Shown piece by piece: positions 25,618-32,376 of a stretch of DNA of 64,000 bases. Each line of letters begins with the position of its first letter. Positions within the stretch are counted from its first letter, which is position 1. The translations under genes and the position numbers were made by a program. The stretch is from Cryobacterium sp. GrIS_2_6 (GTDB lineage Bacteria > Actinomycetota > Actinomycetes > Actinomycetales > Microbacteriaceae). Location of the stretch: the NCBI RefSeq assembly GCF_035984545.1, contig NZ_JAXCHP010000001.1:2046001-2110000 (forward strand), given 5' to 3'. The notes under the pieces were generated by a model. The model was not told the DNA's origin, searched no databases, and was given only the letters and a program-made list of their open reading frames with translations.

Positions 25618-27240
25618 TCAGACGTGCGGGACGAAGGATCCCCACGCCATCCGCCGCTCGGCCAGCGGATCGGACTCGACCCGGTCGGCCGCGTCGATGA
25701 TGAGGGTCAGCCGGCGCGTCTCGTCATAGAGCGGCCACGCGGCATCCGGTTCGCCCGTTGTCGCGAAGCCGAGCCACCAGCCCTGCATGCGCTCCCCGAT
25801 CGCCTTGAACTCGCGGCGGCCGCCGATGATCGTCATGCCCCGGCCGAACCAGCCGTCCAGCCGGTCGAAGAGCGGGAACAGTTCGAGGCCGTGGGTCGCG
25901 TCGAGGCCCATCCGCCGCACGAGTCTCGGAGCGAAGTCGAAGCGGTAGAAGTGCACCGGGGCGTAGCGGGAGTGGCGCTCGCCGACCTTGAGGCTCGGAT
26001 ACCAGAACGAGAAGTCGCCGCCGAAGTCGAGGGCGGGGCGCAGCGCCGGGATGCCGGGGTACTGGGCCTTCAGCGCCTTCCTCGCCTTCTTCTTGGTGTT
26101 GGCGAAGATCGCGCGGATGCGCTTGGGCGTCGAAGCGAGGATATCGATCCGTCCGCTGAAGAGGGAACCCTCGCGGGCGTTGGTGCCGATGATCAGCGGG
26201 ATCCGTGCCGCGCGGCCGTCCCGGAACGCATCGAGCGGGCGTTCGGGCAGGAAGTCGCCGTCGATGACGGGCGACAGCGGAATCGTGCCGGGGTACTGGT
26301 CGGGCGCCCGCACAGTGAGCTCCATCGTCGCGGCGGCGAGCCGGGCCGGAGACGCGTCGAGCAACAGCGCCCGGGATTGCCCGAGGACATCCGGGTGCGC
26401 GTCCGCCAGCGCGTCCGGGCCGGCGTGCTCCGGCACGCGTGCGATCCCGTCCGCTGTCGCGCGTGCCGCGAGGATGCTCACGAAGTCGCGCGCCCACTCT
26501 GCCGTGAGCGCCGGCGGATACACCGCGTTCGGCGGTGCGCTCTGCGCGATCGCGCGCTGGAAGAGCCCGTGGGCGCTCGGCACGGTCATCAGGGTCGTCA
26601 CGGCATTGCCCCCGGCCGACTCGCCGAAGAGCGTCACGGCATCGGGGTCGCCGCCGAAGAAGCGGATGTTGTCCCGCACCCAGGCGAGGGCGGCGGCCTG
26701 GTCCCGCAGCCCGAGATTGCTCTCGAACGGGCGCTCCGGCGTCGAGTAGCTGCTGAAGTCGAGGTAGCCGAGCGCGCCGAGCCGGTAGTTCAGGCTCACG
26801 TACAGGATGTCGCCGCGCCGGACGAGGCCTTCGCCCTGGGTGGGCACCTCGCGGGAGGACCCGACGCTGTACGCACCGCCGTGGATGAAGACCATCACCG
26901 GGCGGAGTCCAGCCGGATCGACGGGCACGTCAGGGGCGATCACGTTGAGATTGAGGCAGTCCTCATCCTGCGGGATGTCCGGGCGCGCCCCGTTGAACTG
27001 TCCCTTGTGGCTCTGCGGGGAGACGGGTCCCCAGTCGGTCGCGTCGCGCACACCCGACCATGCCGCCGGCGGCTGCGGGGCTCGGAACCGCAGCGGTCCG
27101 ACGGGCGCCGCGGCGTAGGGGATGCCCCGCCAGGCGCGTACGCCCCGCACCCGGATCCCGCGCACCAGGCCGGTCCCGATCCGCACCGTCAGTGCCGCGT
27201 CAAGCGAGTCGTCGTGGGCAGGCTGAACGGTTCGGGTCAC
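25618..27240 (-). CDS. Type-B carboxylesterase/lipase
   Basis: A 540-residue cholinesterase-like esterase: 'VRAWRGIPYAAAPVGPLRFR' near the N-terminus, 'EDCLNLNVIAPD', oxyanion 'VMVFIHGGAY', nucleophile 'TLFGESAGGNAVTT' (Ser in GESAGG), and a late His in 'GLDATHGLELFPLF'. No signal peptide, so it is probably cytoplasmic, hydrolysing carboxylic esters of unknown origin. The GTG is six bases after a minus-strand -10 (TAGGAT). It ends 12 bp before the outermost NCS2 permease start, and could be co-transcribed with it. Confidence 0.88.
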   Translation of the reverse strand: MTRTVQPAHDDSLDAALTVRIGTGLVRGIRVRGVRAWRGIPYAAAPVGPLRFRAPQPPAAWSGVRDATDWGPVSPQSHKGQFNGARPDIPQDEDCLNLNVIAPDVPVDPAGLRPVMVFIHGGAYSVGSSREVPTQGEGLVRRGDILYVSLNYRLGALGYLDFSSYSTPERPFESNLGLRDQAAALAWVRDNIRFFGGDPDAVTLFGESAGGNAVTTLMTVPSAHGLFQRAIAQSAPPNAVYPPALTAEWARDFVSILAARATADGIARVPEHAGPDALADAHPDVLGQSRALLLDASPARLAAATMELTVRAPDQYPGTIPLSPVIDGDFLPERPLDAFRDGRAARIPLIIGTNAREGSLFSGRIDILASTPKRIRAIFANTKKKARKALKAQYPGIPALRPALDFGGDFSFWYPSLKVGERHSRYAPVHFYRFDFAPRLVRRMGLDATHGLELFPLFDRLDGWFGRGMTIIGGRREFKAIGERMQGWWLGFATTGEPDAAWPLYDETRRLTLIIDAADRVESDPLAERRMAWGSFVPHV

Positions 27241-27246
27241 GGTCCG

Positions 27247-27252
27247 ATCCTA
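27247..27252 (-). promoter_or_regulatory. -10 element of the carboxylesterase gene (leaderless)
   Basis: TAGGAT on the minus strand, six bases from the GTG at 27240. Confidence 0.5.
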
Positions 27253-27298
27253 ATTCTTCACTACGATCGGAATACGTCCCACTACGAAACGAGCGACA

Positions 27299-28576
27299 AT
27301 GGCACTGCCCTGGACCCTGCACGGCGACGGAAAAACGGTCGGGGTCGGGGACGTGGTCGGGCCGGGTGAGCGCCTGAACTGGCCGCTCACGATCGGGATC
27401 GGTGCCCAGCACGTCGTCGCGATGTTCGGTGCGACCTTCCTCGTTCCGCTGCTCACCGGCTTCCCGCCGAGCACCACCCTCTTCTTCTCCGGCGTCGGAA
27501 CGCTGCTCTTCCTGATCATCACGAAGAACAAGCTGCCGAGCTACCTCGGCAGCTCGTTCGCCTTCATCGCCCCGATCACCGCGGCCGTCACGACGGCGGG
27601 CATGGGCAGCGCCCTGTTCGGCATCCTCGCCGTCGGCGCGCTGCTCGCGATCATCGGCGTCGTCGTGCAGGTCACCGGCACCGGTTGGATCGACGCGCTG
27701 ATGCCGCCCGTCGTGTCCGGTGCGATCGTCGCCCTGATCGGCTTCAACCTCGCCCCGGTCGCGAAGGCCAACTTCGCCCTCGCGCCCCTGACCGCCGTGA
27801 TCACCCTGGCCGCGGTCATCCTCTCGACCGTGCTGTTCCGCGGCATCCTCGGTCGTCTCTCGATCGTGATCGGTGTCGCGGTCGGCTACCTCGCCGCCCT
27901 CCTCTCCGGCCAGGTCGATTTCTCGAAGGTCAACGATGCCGCGTGGATCGGGCTGCCGCCGTTCACGCTGCCGACGAACCCCTTCGAGAACGCCGCCGTG
28001 CTCGGGGTGCTTCCCGCGTTCCTGCCGGTCGTGCTCGTGCTCGTCGCCGAGAACGTCGGCCACATCCGCGGCGTCGCCCAGATGACGGATGCGAAGGTGA
28101 ACCGGTTCACCGGGCGCGCCCTGATGGCCGACGGGCTCGCGACGATGCTCGCCGGGTTCAGCGGCGGCTCGGGCACGACGACCTACGGCGAAAACATCGG
28201 CGTGATGGCCGCGACCCGGATCTACTCGACCGCCGCGTACTGGGTCGCCGGCCTCGTCGCCGTGCTGCTCGGCCTCTCCCCCAAGATCGGCGCGGTCATC
28301 AACACCATCCCCGCCGGGGTGCTCGGCGGCGTCACGACCGCCCTCTACGGCCTGATCGGCATCATCGGCGTCAAGATCTGGCTCGACAACAAGGTCGACT
28401 TCAGCCGTCCGGTCAACCAGTTCACGGCCGCGACCGCGCTCATCATCGGCATCGCCGACTACACCTTCACCGCCGGTTCGCTGAGCTTCAATGGCATCGC
28501 CCTCGGCACGGTCGCCGCAATCGTGATCTACCACACCATGACCGTGATCGGCCGGCTCCGCCGCACCGACCGCTGA
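27299..28576 (+). CDS. uraA: Uracil/xanthine permease (NCS2, UraA type)
   Basis: A 425-residue NCS2 symporter with about 14 TM segments: 'LNWPLTIGIGAQHVVAMFGATFLVP' (QH motif of TM1), 'LGSSFAFIAPI' (substrate-contact strand), 'LVAENVGHIRGVAQMT' (conserved Glu) and 'GGSGTTTYGENIGVMAATRIYS' (Glu-Asn-Ile-Gly). These match UraA-type uracil permeases. It is divergent from the esterase with only 58 bp between. No pyrimidine-salvage gene is adjacent. It is followed by a long hairpin. Confidence 0.9.
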   Translation: MALPWTLHGDGKTVGVGDVVGPGERLNWPLTIGIGAQHVVAMFGATFLVPLLTGFPPSTTLFFSGVGTLLFLIITKNKLPSYLGSSFAFIAPITAAVTTAGMGSALFGILAVGALLAIIGVVVQVTGTGWIDALMPPVVSGAIVALIGFNLAPVAKANFALAPLTAVITLAAVILSTVLFRGILGRLSIVIGVAVGYLAALLSGQVDFSKVNDAAWIGLPPFTLPTNPFENAAVLGVLPAFLPVVLVLVAENVGHIRGVAQMTDAKVNRFTGRALMADGLATMLAGFSGGSGTTTYGENIGVMAATRIYSTAAYWVAGLVAVLLGLSPKIGAVINTIPAGVLGGVTTALYGLIGIIGVKIWLDNKVDFSRPVNQFTAATALIIGIADYTFTAGSLSFNGIALGTVAAIVIYHTMTVIGRLRRTDR

Positions 28577-28605
28577 CCCGCGACGCGCCATCGGGGCGCG
28601 TGATC

Positions 28606-28673
28606 GTCGCGCGCCAGTTGCGCCGCTCCGCGCCAGGCATGCCGGCAGCGTAGCGGCGCAGCTGGCGCGCGAC
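28606..28673. terminator. Long-arm hairpin downstream of uraA
   Basis: Inverted repeat with 22-bp arms (28606-28627 and 28652-28673), one mismatch that would be a G-U pair in RNA, and a 24-nt loop. It sits between convergent genes. Its outer stem contains gcgcgccagttgc, also found at 22498-22510. Confidence 0.7.
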
Positions 28674-28698
28674 GCGTCGTTGGTCCCGACGTGCGCGG

Positions 28699-29031
28699 TC
28701 AGCGGTGCAGCGCGGGCACGATCAGGTAGACGCCGTAGAGCACGGCAGCGACGCAGACCACGAAGCAGGCATAGGCTCCGACGAGCGCGAGACGCTTCTG
28801 GAACACGGTCAGCGGGTTCGCCGTCGCGGATTTGCGCCGCCGTTTGGCCTCTTTGGCCGCCCGCTTGGGCGTGAGCACCGTGATCGCGCCGGTGAAGGAC
28901 GCCGGATCCACCACGAGGGCGCGGCCGGCACTCGTCAGCAGCCGGAGTCCGAGGGAGTACAGGCTCACGACGAGGGTCGACGAGAGGAGCGAGGCCCCGG
29001 CGACGACGACGAATGCTCCCCAGTCGATCAC
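28699..29031 (-). CDS. Small membrane protein coupled to the Pit transporter
   Basis: A 110-residue protein with an N-terminal TM ('WGAFVVVAGASLLSSTLVVSLYSLGLRLL'), a basic middle ('KRAAKEAKRRRKS') and a C-terminal TM ('LVGAYACFVVCVAAVLYGVYLIV'). Its GTG overlaps the pit stop (GTGA), so it is translated with pit. Small two-TM proteins at this position accompany pit in other actinobacteria, as far as I know without an assigned role. An accessory or regulatory subunit is an inference. Confidence 0.75.
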   Translation of the reverse strand: MIDWGAFVVVAGASLLSSTLVVSLYSLGLRLLTSAGRALVVDPASFTGAITVLTPKRAAKEAKRRRKSATANPLTVFQKRLALVGAYACFVVCVAAVLYGVYLIVPALHR

Positions 29032-30218
29032 AGCGACACCTTCTTCTGGTCGCGCCGCGCGATTCGCCTGGGCGTCTTCTTGATGTTCACGACGAGGGCG
29101 GCGTCATCGATGTCGTGGAGGTTGTCGTGGGTGATGCGGGTGCGCCGCGACTGCCGGAACAGCAGGGCGACGATGACCGAGCCGATGATCAGGTCGATGA
29201 CGAGCCCGATCGGCCCGAGCAGGGTGAAGCCGGCGGCGAAGGCGCCCATGACCGCGGAGGCGGGCAGGGTCAGCAGCCAGCCGAGCGCGATCTGGCCGGC
29301 CATGCCCCAGCGCACGGTCGCCCCGCGGCGGCCGAGTCCGGAACCGATGACGGAGCCGGAGGCGACCTGGGTGGTCGAGAGCGCGAAGCCGAGGTGGCTC
29401 GAGGCGAGGATCGTCGCGGCCGTGCTCGTCTCCGCGGCGAAGCCCTGGGCGGGCTTGACGTCGGTGAGTCCCCTGCCCATCGTGAGGATGATCCGCCAGC
29501 CGCCGGTATACGTGCCGATCGCGATGGCGAGTGCGCACGTGCAGATGACCCACCACTGCGGGCCGCTGCCGACCGCCTGGAATCCGCCGGCGATGAGGGT
29601 CAGCGTGATCACGCCCATCGTCTTCTGCGCGTCATTGGTGCCGTGCGCGAGGGCGACGAGGGAGGACGAGAAGATCTGCGCGTACCGGAAGCCGCCCCGG
29701 CCGTCCGCCTTTCCTGCGTCACGACGCGTGATGAAGTAGGCGAGCCTGGTTGCGACGAGCGCGACGACACCGACCGTGACCGGTGCGATCAGGGCGGGCA
29801 GGATCACCTTCGCGAAGACGACGGTGAAGTCGACCGACTGGACGCCGATGCCGATGATGGCCGCACCGATCAGGCCGCCGAAGAGGGCGTGGCTCGAACT
29901 CGACGGCAGCCCGCGGAGCCAGGTGATCAGGTTCCAGACGATCGCGCCGATGAGTCCGGCGAAGATGATCTGCGGCGTGATCTGCACCCCGCCGTTGCCC
30001 TCGCGGATGATGCCCCCCGACACGGTCTTCGCGACCTCGGTGGAGAGGAATGCGCCGACGAGGTTGAGCACAGCTGCGAGGCCGACGGCGACCTTGGGCC
30101 GCATCGCCCCGGTCGCGATGGGCGTCGCCATCGCGTTCGCGGTGTCGTGGAAGCCGTTGGTGAAGTCGAAGACGAGGGACAGCGCAATGACGAGCGCGAC
30201 GATCAGGGTGAGATCCAC
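29028..30218 (-). CDS. pit: Low-affinity inorganic phosphate transporter (Pit family)
   Basis: A 396-residue PiT permease (metal-phosphate/H+ symport). Both family signatures are present: 'FDFTNGFHDTANAMATPIATG' (N-terminal half; GFHDxANA) and 'VALAHGTNDAQKTMGVITL' (C-terminal half; GxNDAxK), with about ten TM segments. The central loop is short and basic. The GTG start has a weak AAAG upstream. The 5' region holds a 10-bp stem hairpin directly before the gene and a palindrome further up. It overlaps its downstream small membrane protein gene by 4 bp. Confidence 0.92.
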   Translation of the reverse strand: MDLTLIVALVIALSLVFDFTNGFHDTANAMATPIATGAMRPKVAVGLAAVLNLVGAFLSTEVAKTVSGGIIREGNGGVQITPQIIFAGLIGAIVWNLITWLRGLPSSSSHALFGGLIGAAIIGIGVQSVDFTVVFAKVILPALIAPVTVGVVALVATRLAYFITRRDAGKADGRGGFRYAQIFSSSLVALAHGTNDAQKTMGVITLTLIAGGFQAVGSGPQWWVICTCALAIAIGTYTGGWRIILTMGRGLTDVKPAQGFAAETSTAATILASSHLGFALSTTQVASGSVIGSGLGRRGATVRWGMAGQIALGWLLTLPASAVMGAFAAGFTLLGPIGLVIDLIIGSVIVALLFRQSRRTRITHDNLHDIDDAALVVNIKKTPRRIARRDQKKVSL

Positions 30219-30232
30219 CGGAGGCTTTCTTG

Positions 30233-30258
30233 TTCGGCTGCAACAGGCTGCAGCCGAA
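30233..30258 (-). promoter_or_regulatory. Hairpin in the pit leader
   Basis: Perfect 10-bp arms (ttcggctgca / tgcagccgaa) with a 6-nt loop end 15 bp before the pit GTG. In RNA it would sit immediately above the weak Shine-Dalgarno, so it may influence translation. Confidence 0.5.
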
Positions 30259-30302
30259 TCCGCGCTGTTCCCGGACGCCGGACGAACAAGCGACCTAACG
30301 AT

Positions 30303-30325
30303 CCTGACACTCCCGGGAGGTCAGG
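30303..30325. promoter_or_regulatory. Near-perfect palindrome upstream of pit
   Basis: cctgac, one extra base, ctcccgggag, gtcagg: a 23-bp palindrome with a single bulged base, 85 bp upstream of the pit start and about 70 bp from the NUDIX stop. It could be an operator or the terminator of the leftward NUDIX transcript's opposite strand. No known PHO box is seen. Confidence 0.35.
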
Positions 30326-30396
30326 TCAATTCAGCGGGAATAGTGCACTCGTTCAGACGCCGCTCACCGGCGGCCCCTGCTCGCTCGGCTGCCCGC

Positions 30397-30870
30397 TCAG
30401 CTGCTCGCGACCACCGTCGCCAGGTCCGCGCCGAAGGTGAACGTGCGGCGCACGGGCACGCCCGCGAGCACGCCCGGAAGCCAGTGCCTGGCATCGTCCC
30501 ACATCTCGTCGAGGGGCAGCGCTGCGACGTCGAACCAGACCGGGTTGAGTTCGTCCGATTCCCGGGGAGTGCCACTCCAGTCGCTGCACACGAAGACGGA
30601 CGATTCCTGGCTCCATGCCTCCCGGTGCGGGAACAGGTAGGTCAGCACACCGACGGCGGTGAGAGCGGATGCCGCGACGGAGAGTCCGGACTCCTCGTCG
30701 ATTTCGCGCACCGCGGCATCCACCGCGGTTTCACCGGGTTCGAGCTTGCCGCCGAGGCCGACGATGTTGCCGAGGCCGAGGCCCTTCTTCTTCCGGCCGA
30801 GGAGCACCTGGGTGCCTCCGGCGGGCGATTCGCGGGTGAGGTAGCACACGCACACCTGGGGCAGGGTCAT
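30397..30870 (-). CDS. NUDIX hydrolase (8-oxo-dGTP/oxidised nucleotide type)
   Basis: A 157-residue NUDIX protein. The NUDIX box reads 'GGKLEPGETAVDAAVREIDEESGL' in pattern (G-x5-E-x7-REx2EExGL with one Asp), giving the Mg2+-binding helix. 'VLLGRKKKGLGLGNIVGLGGK' before it is typical of MTH1/MutT-like sanitising enzymes ('W/GxGK...NG/GxGGK'). It likely cleans oxidised purine nucleotides. It is divergent from the mycoredoxin gene with 38 bp between, both apparently leaderless. Confidence 0.85.
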   Translation of the reverse strand: MTLPQVCVCYLTRESPAGGTQVLLGRKKKGLGLGNIVGLGGKLEPGETAVDAAVREIDEESGLSVAASALTAVGVLTYLFPHREAWSQESSVFVCSDWSGTPRESDELNPVWFDVAALPLDEMWDDARHWLPGVLAGVPVRRTFTFGADLATVVASS

Positions 30871-30876
30871 GGACCC

Positions 30877-30882
30877 AGCTTA
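30877..30882 (-). promoter_or_regulatory. -10 element of the NUDIX gene (leaderless)
   Basis: TAAGCT on the minus strand, six bases from the ATG at 30870; its divergent partner element is at 30897-30902. Confidence 0.55.
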
Positions 30883-30896
30883 ACGGCGGGGTTTGT

Positions 30897-30902
30897 TAGG
30901 CT
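30897..30902 (+). promoter_or_regulatory. -10 element of the mycoredoxin gene (leaderless)
   Basis: TAGGCT, six bases before the ATG at 30909. Confidence 0.55.
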
Positions 30903-30908
30903 GCGCGT

Positions 30909-31163
30909 ATGAATTTCGTTCCCGAGTCGGGCACCATCACCATGTTCACGACCAACTGGTGCGGCTATTGCTCCCGGTTGAAGTCCCAGCTGGACAAGGC
31001 CGGCGTCGGCTACACCGAAGTCAACGTCGAAGAAGTCGACGGCACGAGTGAGCTCGTGATGAGCCTGAACGGCGGCAACCGCACCGTGCCGACGGTCCTG
31101 TTCCCGGACGGGTCGAGCGCGACCAACCCCTCGCTCGCGCAGGTCCAGGCCAAACTCGCCTGA
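30909..31163 (+). CDS. mrx1: Mycoredoxin (glutaredoxin-fold, mycothiol-dependent)
   Basis: An 84-residue thioredoxin-fold protein with the active site Cys18-Gly-Tyr-Cys21 ('TTNWCGYC'), the cis-Pro strand 'NRTVPTVLF' and a final helix 'SLAQVQAKLA'. This is the Mrx1 pattern of actinobacteria, which reduces mycothiol mixed disulfides; the first Cys attacks the adduct. It fits its neighbour: a nucleotide-sanitising NUDIX enzyme divergently transcribed from the same short intergenic region suggests shared oxidative-stress control, though no regulator site is recognisable. Confidence 0.88.
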   Translation: MNFVPESGTITMFTTNWCGYCSRLKSQLDKAGVGYTEVNVEEVDGTSELVMSLNGGNRTVPTVLFPDGSSATNPSLAQVQAKLA

Positions 31164-31197
31164 GACCCGGCCGGTTTCCCCGGTCGATAACGAGATC

Positions 31198-31227
31198 CGG
31201 CCGGCACCGGAAGAGGTACCGGCCGGA
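31198..31227. terminator. Hairpin between mrx1 and pfkA
   Basis: Arms of 12 bp (ccggccggcacc and ggtaccggccgg, one G-U-type mismatch) with a 6-nt loop. A further ccggccgg half lies at about 31169. It separates two convergent genes. Confidence 0.6.
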
Positions 31228-31241
31228 CTGGTCACGCAGGT

Positions 31242-32270
31242 TTAGCCGAAGAGGACGGCGGCCTCGTCGTAGCGTGCCTGCGGGACGGTCTTCAGGCCGA
31301 TCGTGGCGTCGGCGATGCTCACGATCTCGATGTCAGTGCCCTTGAGCGAGACCATGGAGCCCCACTGGCCGGCGTGGATCGCGTCGACGGCGGCCATGCC
31401 CAGGCGGGTGGCGAGCACGCGGTCGTATGCCGACGGGGAGCCGCCCCGCTGGGTGTGGCCGAGGACGGTCGCGCGGGTTTCGATGCCGGTGCGCTCTTCG
31501 ACCATCGGGGCGATCATTTCGCTGATGCCGCCGAGGCGGGGACGGTTGAACGCGTCGAGGCCCTTGGTGGAGAGTGCTTCCTCCATGCCGGCGAGCTTGA
31601 AGCCCTCCGAGACGACGAGGACCGGCGCGCGGCCGCGGTCGCGGACGCTGAGGACCCACTCGCAGATCTGCTCGATGGTCTGGCTCTGCTCGGGGATGAG
31701 GATGGCGTGTGCTCCGCCGGCCATGCCGGAGTGGAGGGCGATCCAGCCGACGTGGCGGCCCATGACCTCTACGATCATGCAGCGACCGTGCGACTCGGCG
31801 GTGGTGCGGAGGCGGTCGATGGCCTCGGTCGCGATCTCGACGGCGGTGTTGAAGCCGAACGAGTAGTCGGTGGCCTCAAGGTCGTTGTCGATGGTCTTCG
31901 GCACGCCGACGATGCGGATGCCTGCGTCGGTGAGGCGGCGGGCTGCGGTCAGCGTGCCCTCGCCACCGATCGCGATAATGGCGTCGATGCCCTCGGCATC
32001 CATCATCTTCTGGATGTTAACGGGTCCGCCGTTCTCGCCCTCGAACGGGTTCGTGCGCGAGCTGCCCAGAATGGTGCCGCCCTGACGGGATAATCCACGC
32101 ACGCTGTGGCGATCGAGGGTCATGAACTCCCCCTGCACCAGCCCGCGCCAGCCGTTGCGGATTCCGATGAATTCATCATCGAGAACGCGGACACCTTTAA
32201 GGACGGAACCGCGAATAACCGCGTTCAGCCCGGGGCAGTCTCCACCGCTCGTAAGGATACCAATTTTCAT
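31242..32270 (-). CDS. pfkA: 6-phosphofructokinase
   Basis: A 342-residue group-III/actinobacterial PfkA: N-terminal 'MKIGILTSGGDCPGLNAVIRG', catalytic 'VPKTIDNDLEATDYSFGF' (PKTIDND with the base Asp), 'MVEVMGRHVGW' pattern and 'LGHTQRGGSPSAYDR'. The loop 'IGGEGTLTAARRL' has Gly where PPi-dependent enzymes carry Asp, so ATP is the expected donor. It phosphorylates fructose 6-phosphate, the committed step of glycolysis. The ATG at 32270 is chosen because homology starts there; an upstream in-frame start adds 8 residues. Confidence 0.92.
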   Translation of the reverse strand: MKIGILTSGGDCPGLNAVIRGSVLKGVRVLDDEFIGIRNGWRGLVQGEFMTLDRHSVRGLSRQGGTILGSSRTNPFEGENGGPVNIQKMMDAEGIDAIIAIGGEGTLTAARRLTDAGIRIVGVPKTIDNDLEATDYSFGFNTAVEIATEAIDRLRTTAESHGRCMIVEVMGRHVGWIALHSGMAGGAHAILIPEQSQTIEQICEWVLSVRDRGRAPVLVVSEGFKLAGMEEALSTKGLDAFNRPRLGGISEMIAPMVEERTGIETRATVLGHTQRGGSPSAYDRVLATRLGMAAVDAIHAGQWGSMVSLKGTDIEIVSIADATIGLKTVPQARYDEAAVLFG

Positions 32271-32376
32271 CTGTGACTGCTCCTTCATGCTCAAGTACTC
32301 ATGTCGGCGCCTGCACCAACCCCTAATGATGGTCCCGAATCGGGGCCAGACTCAAATCCACGCCAGGGAGTGCGGG

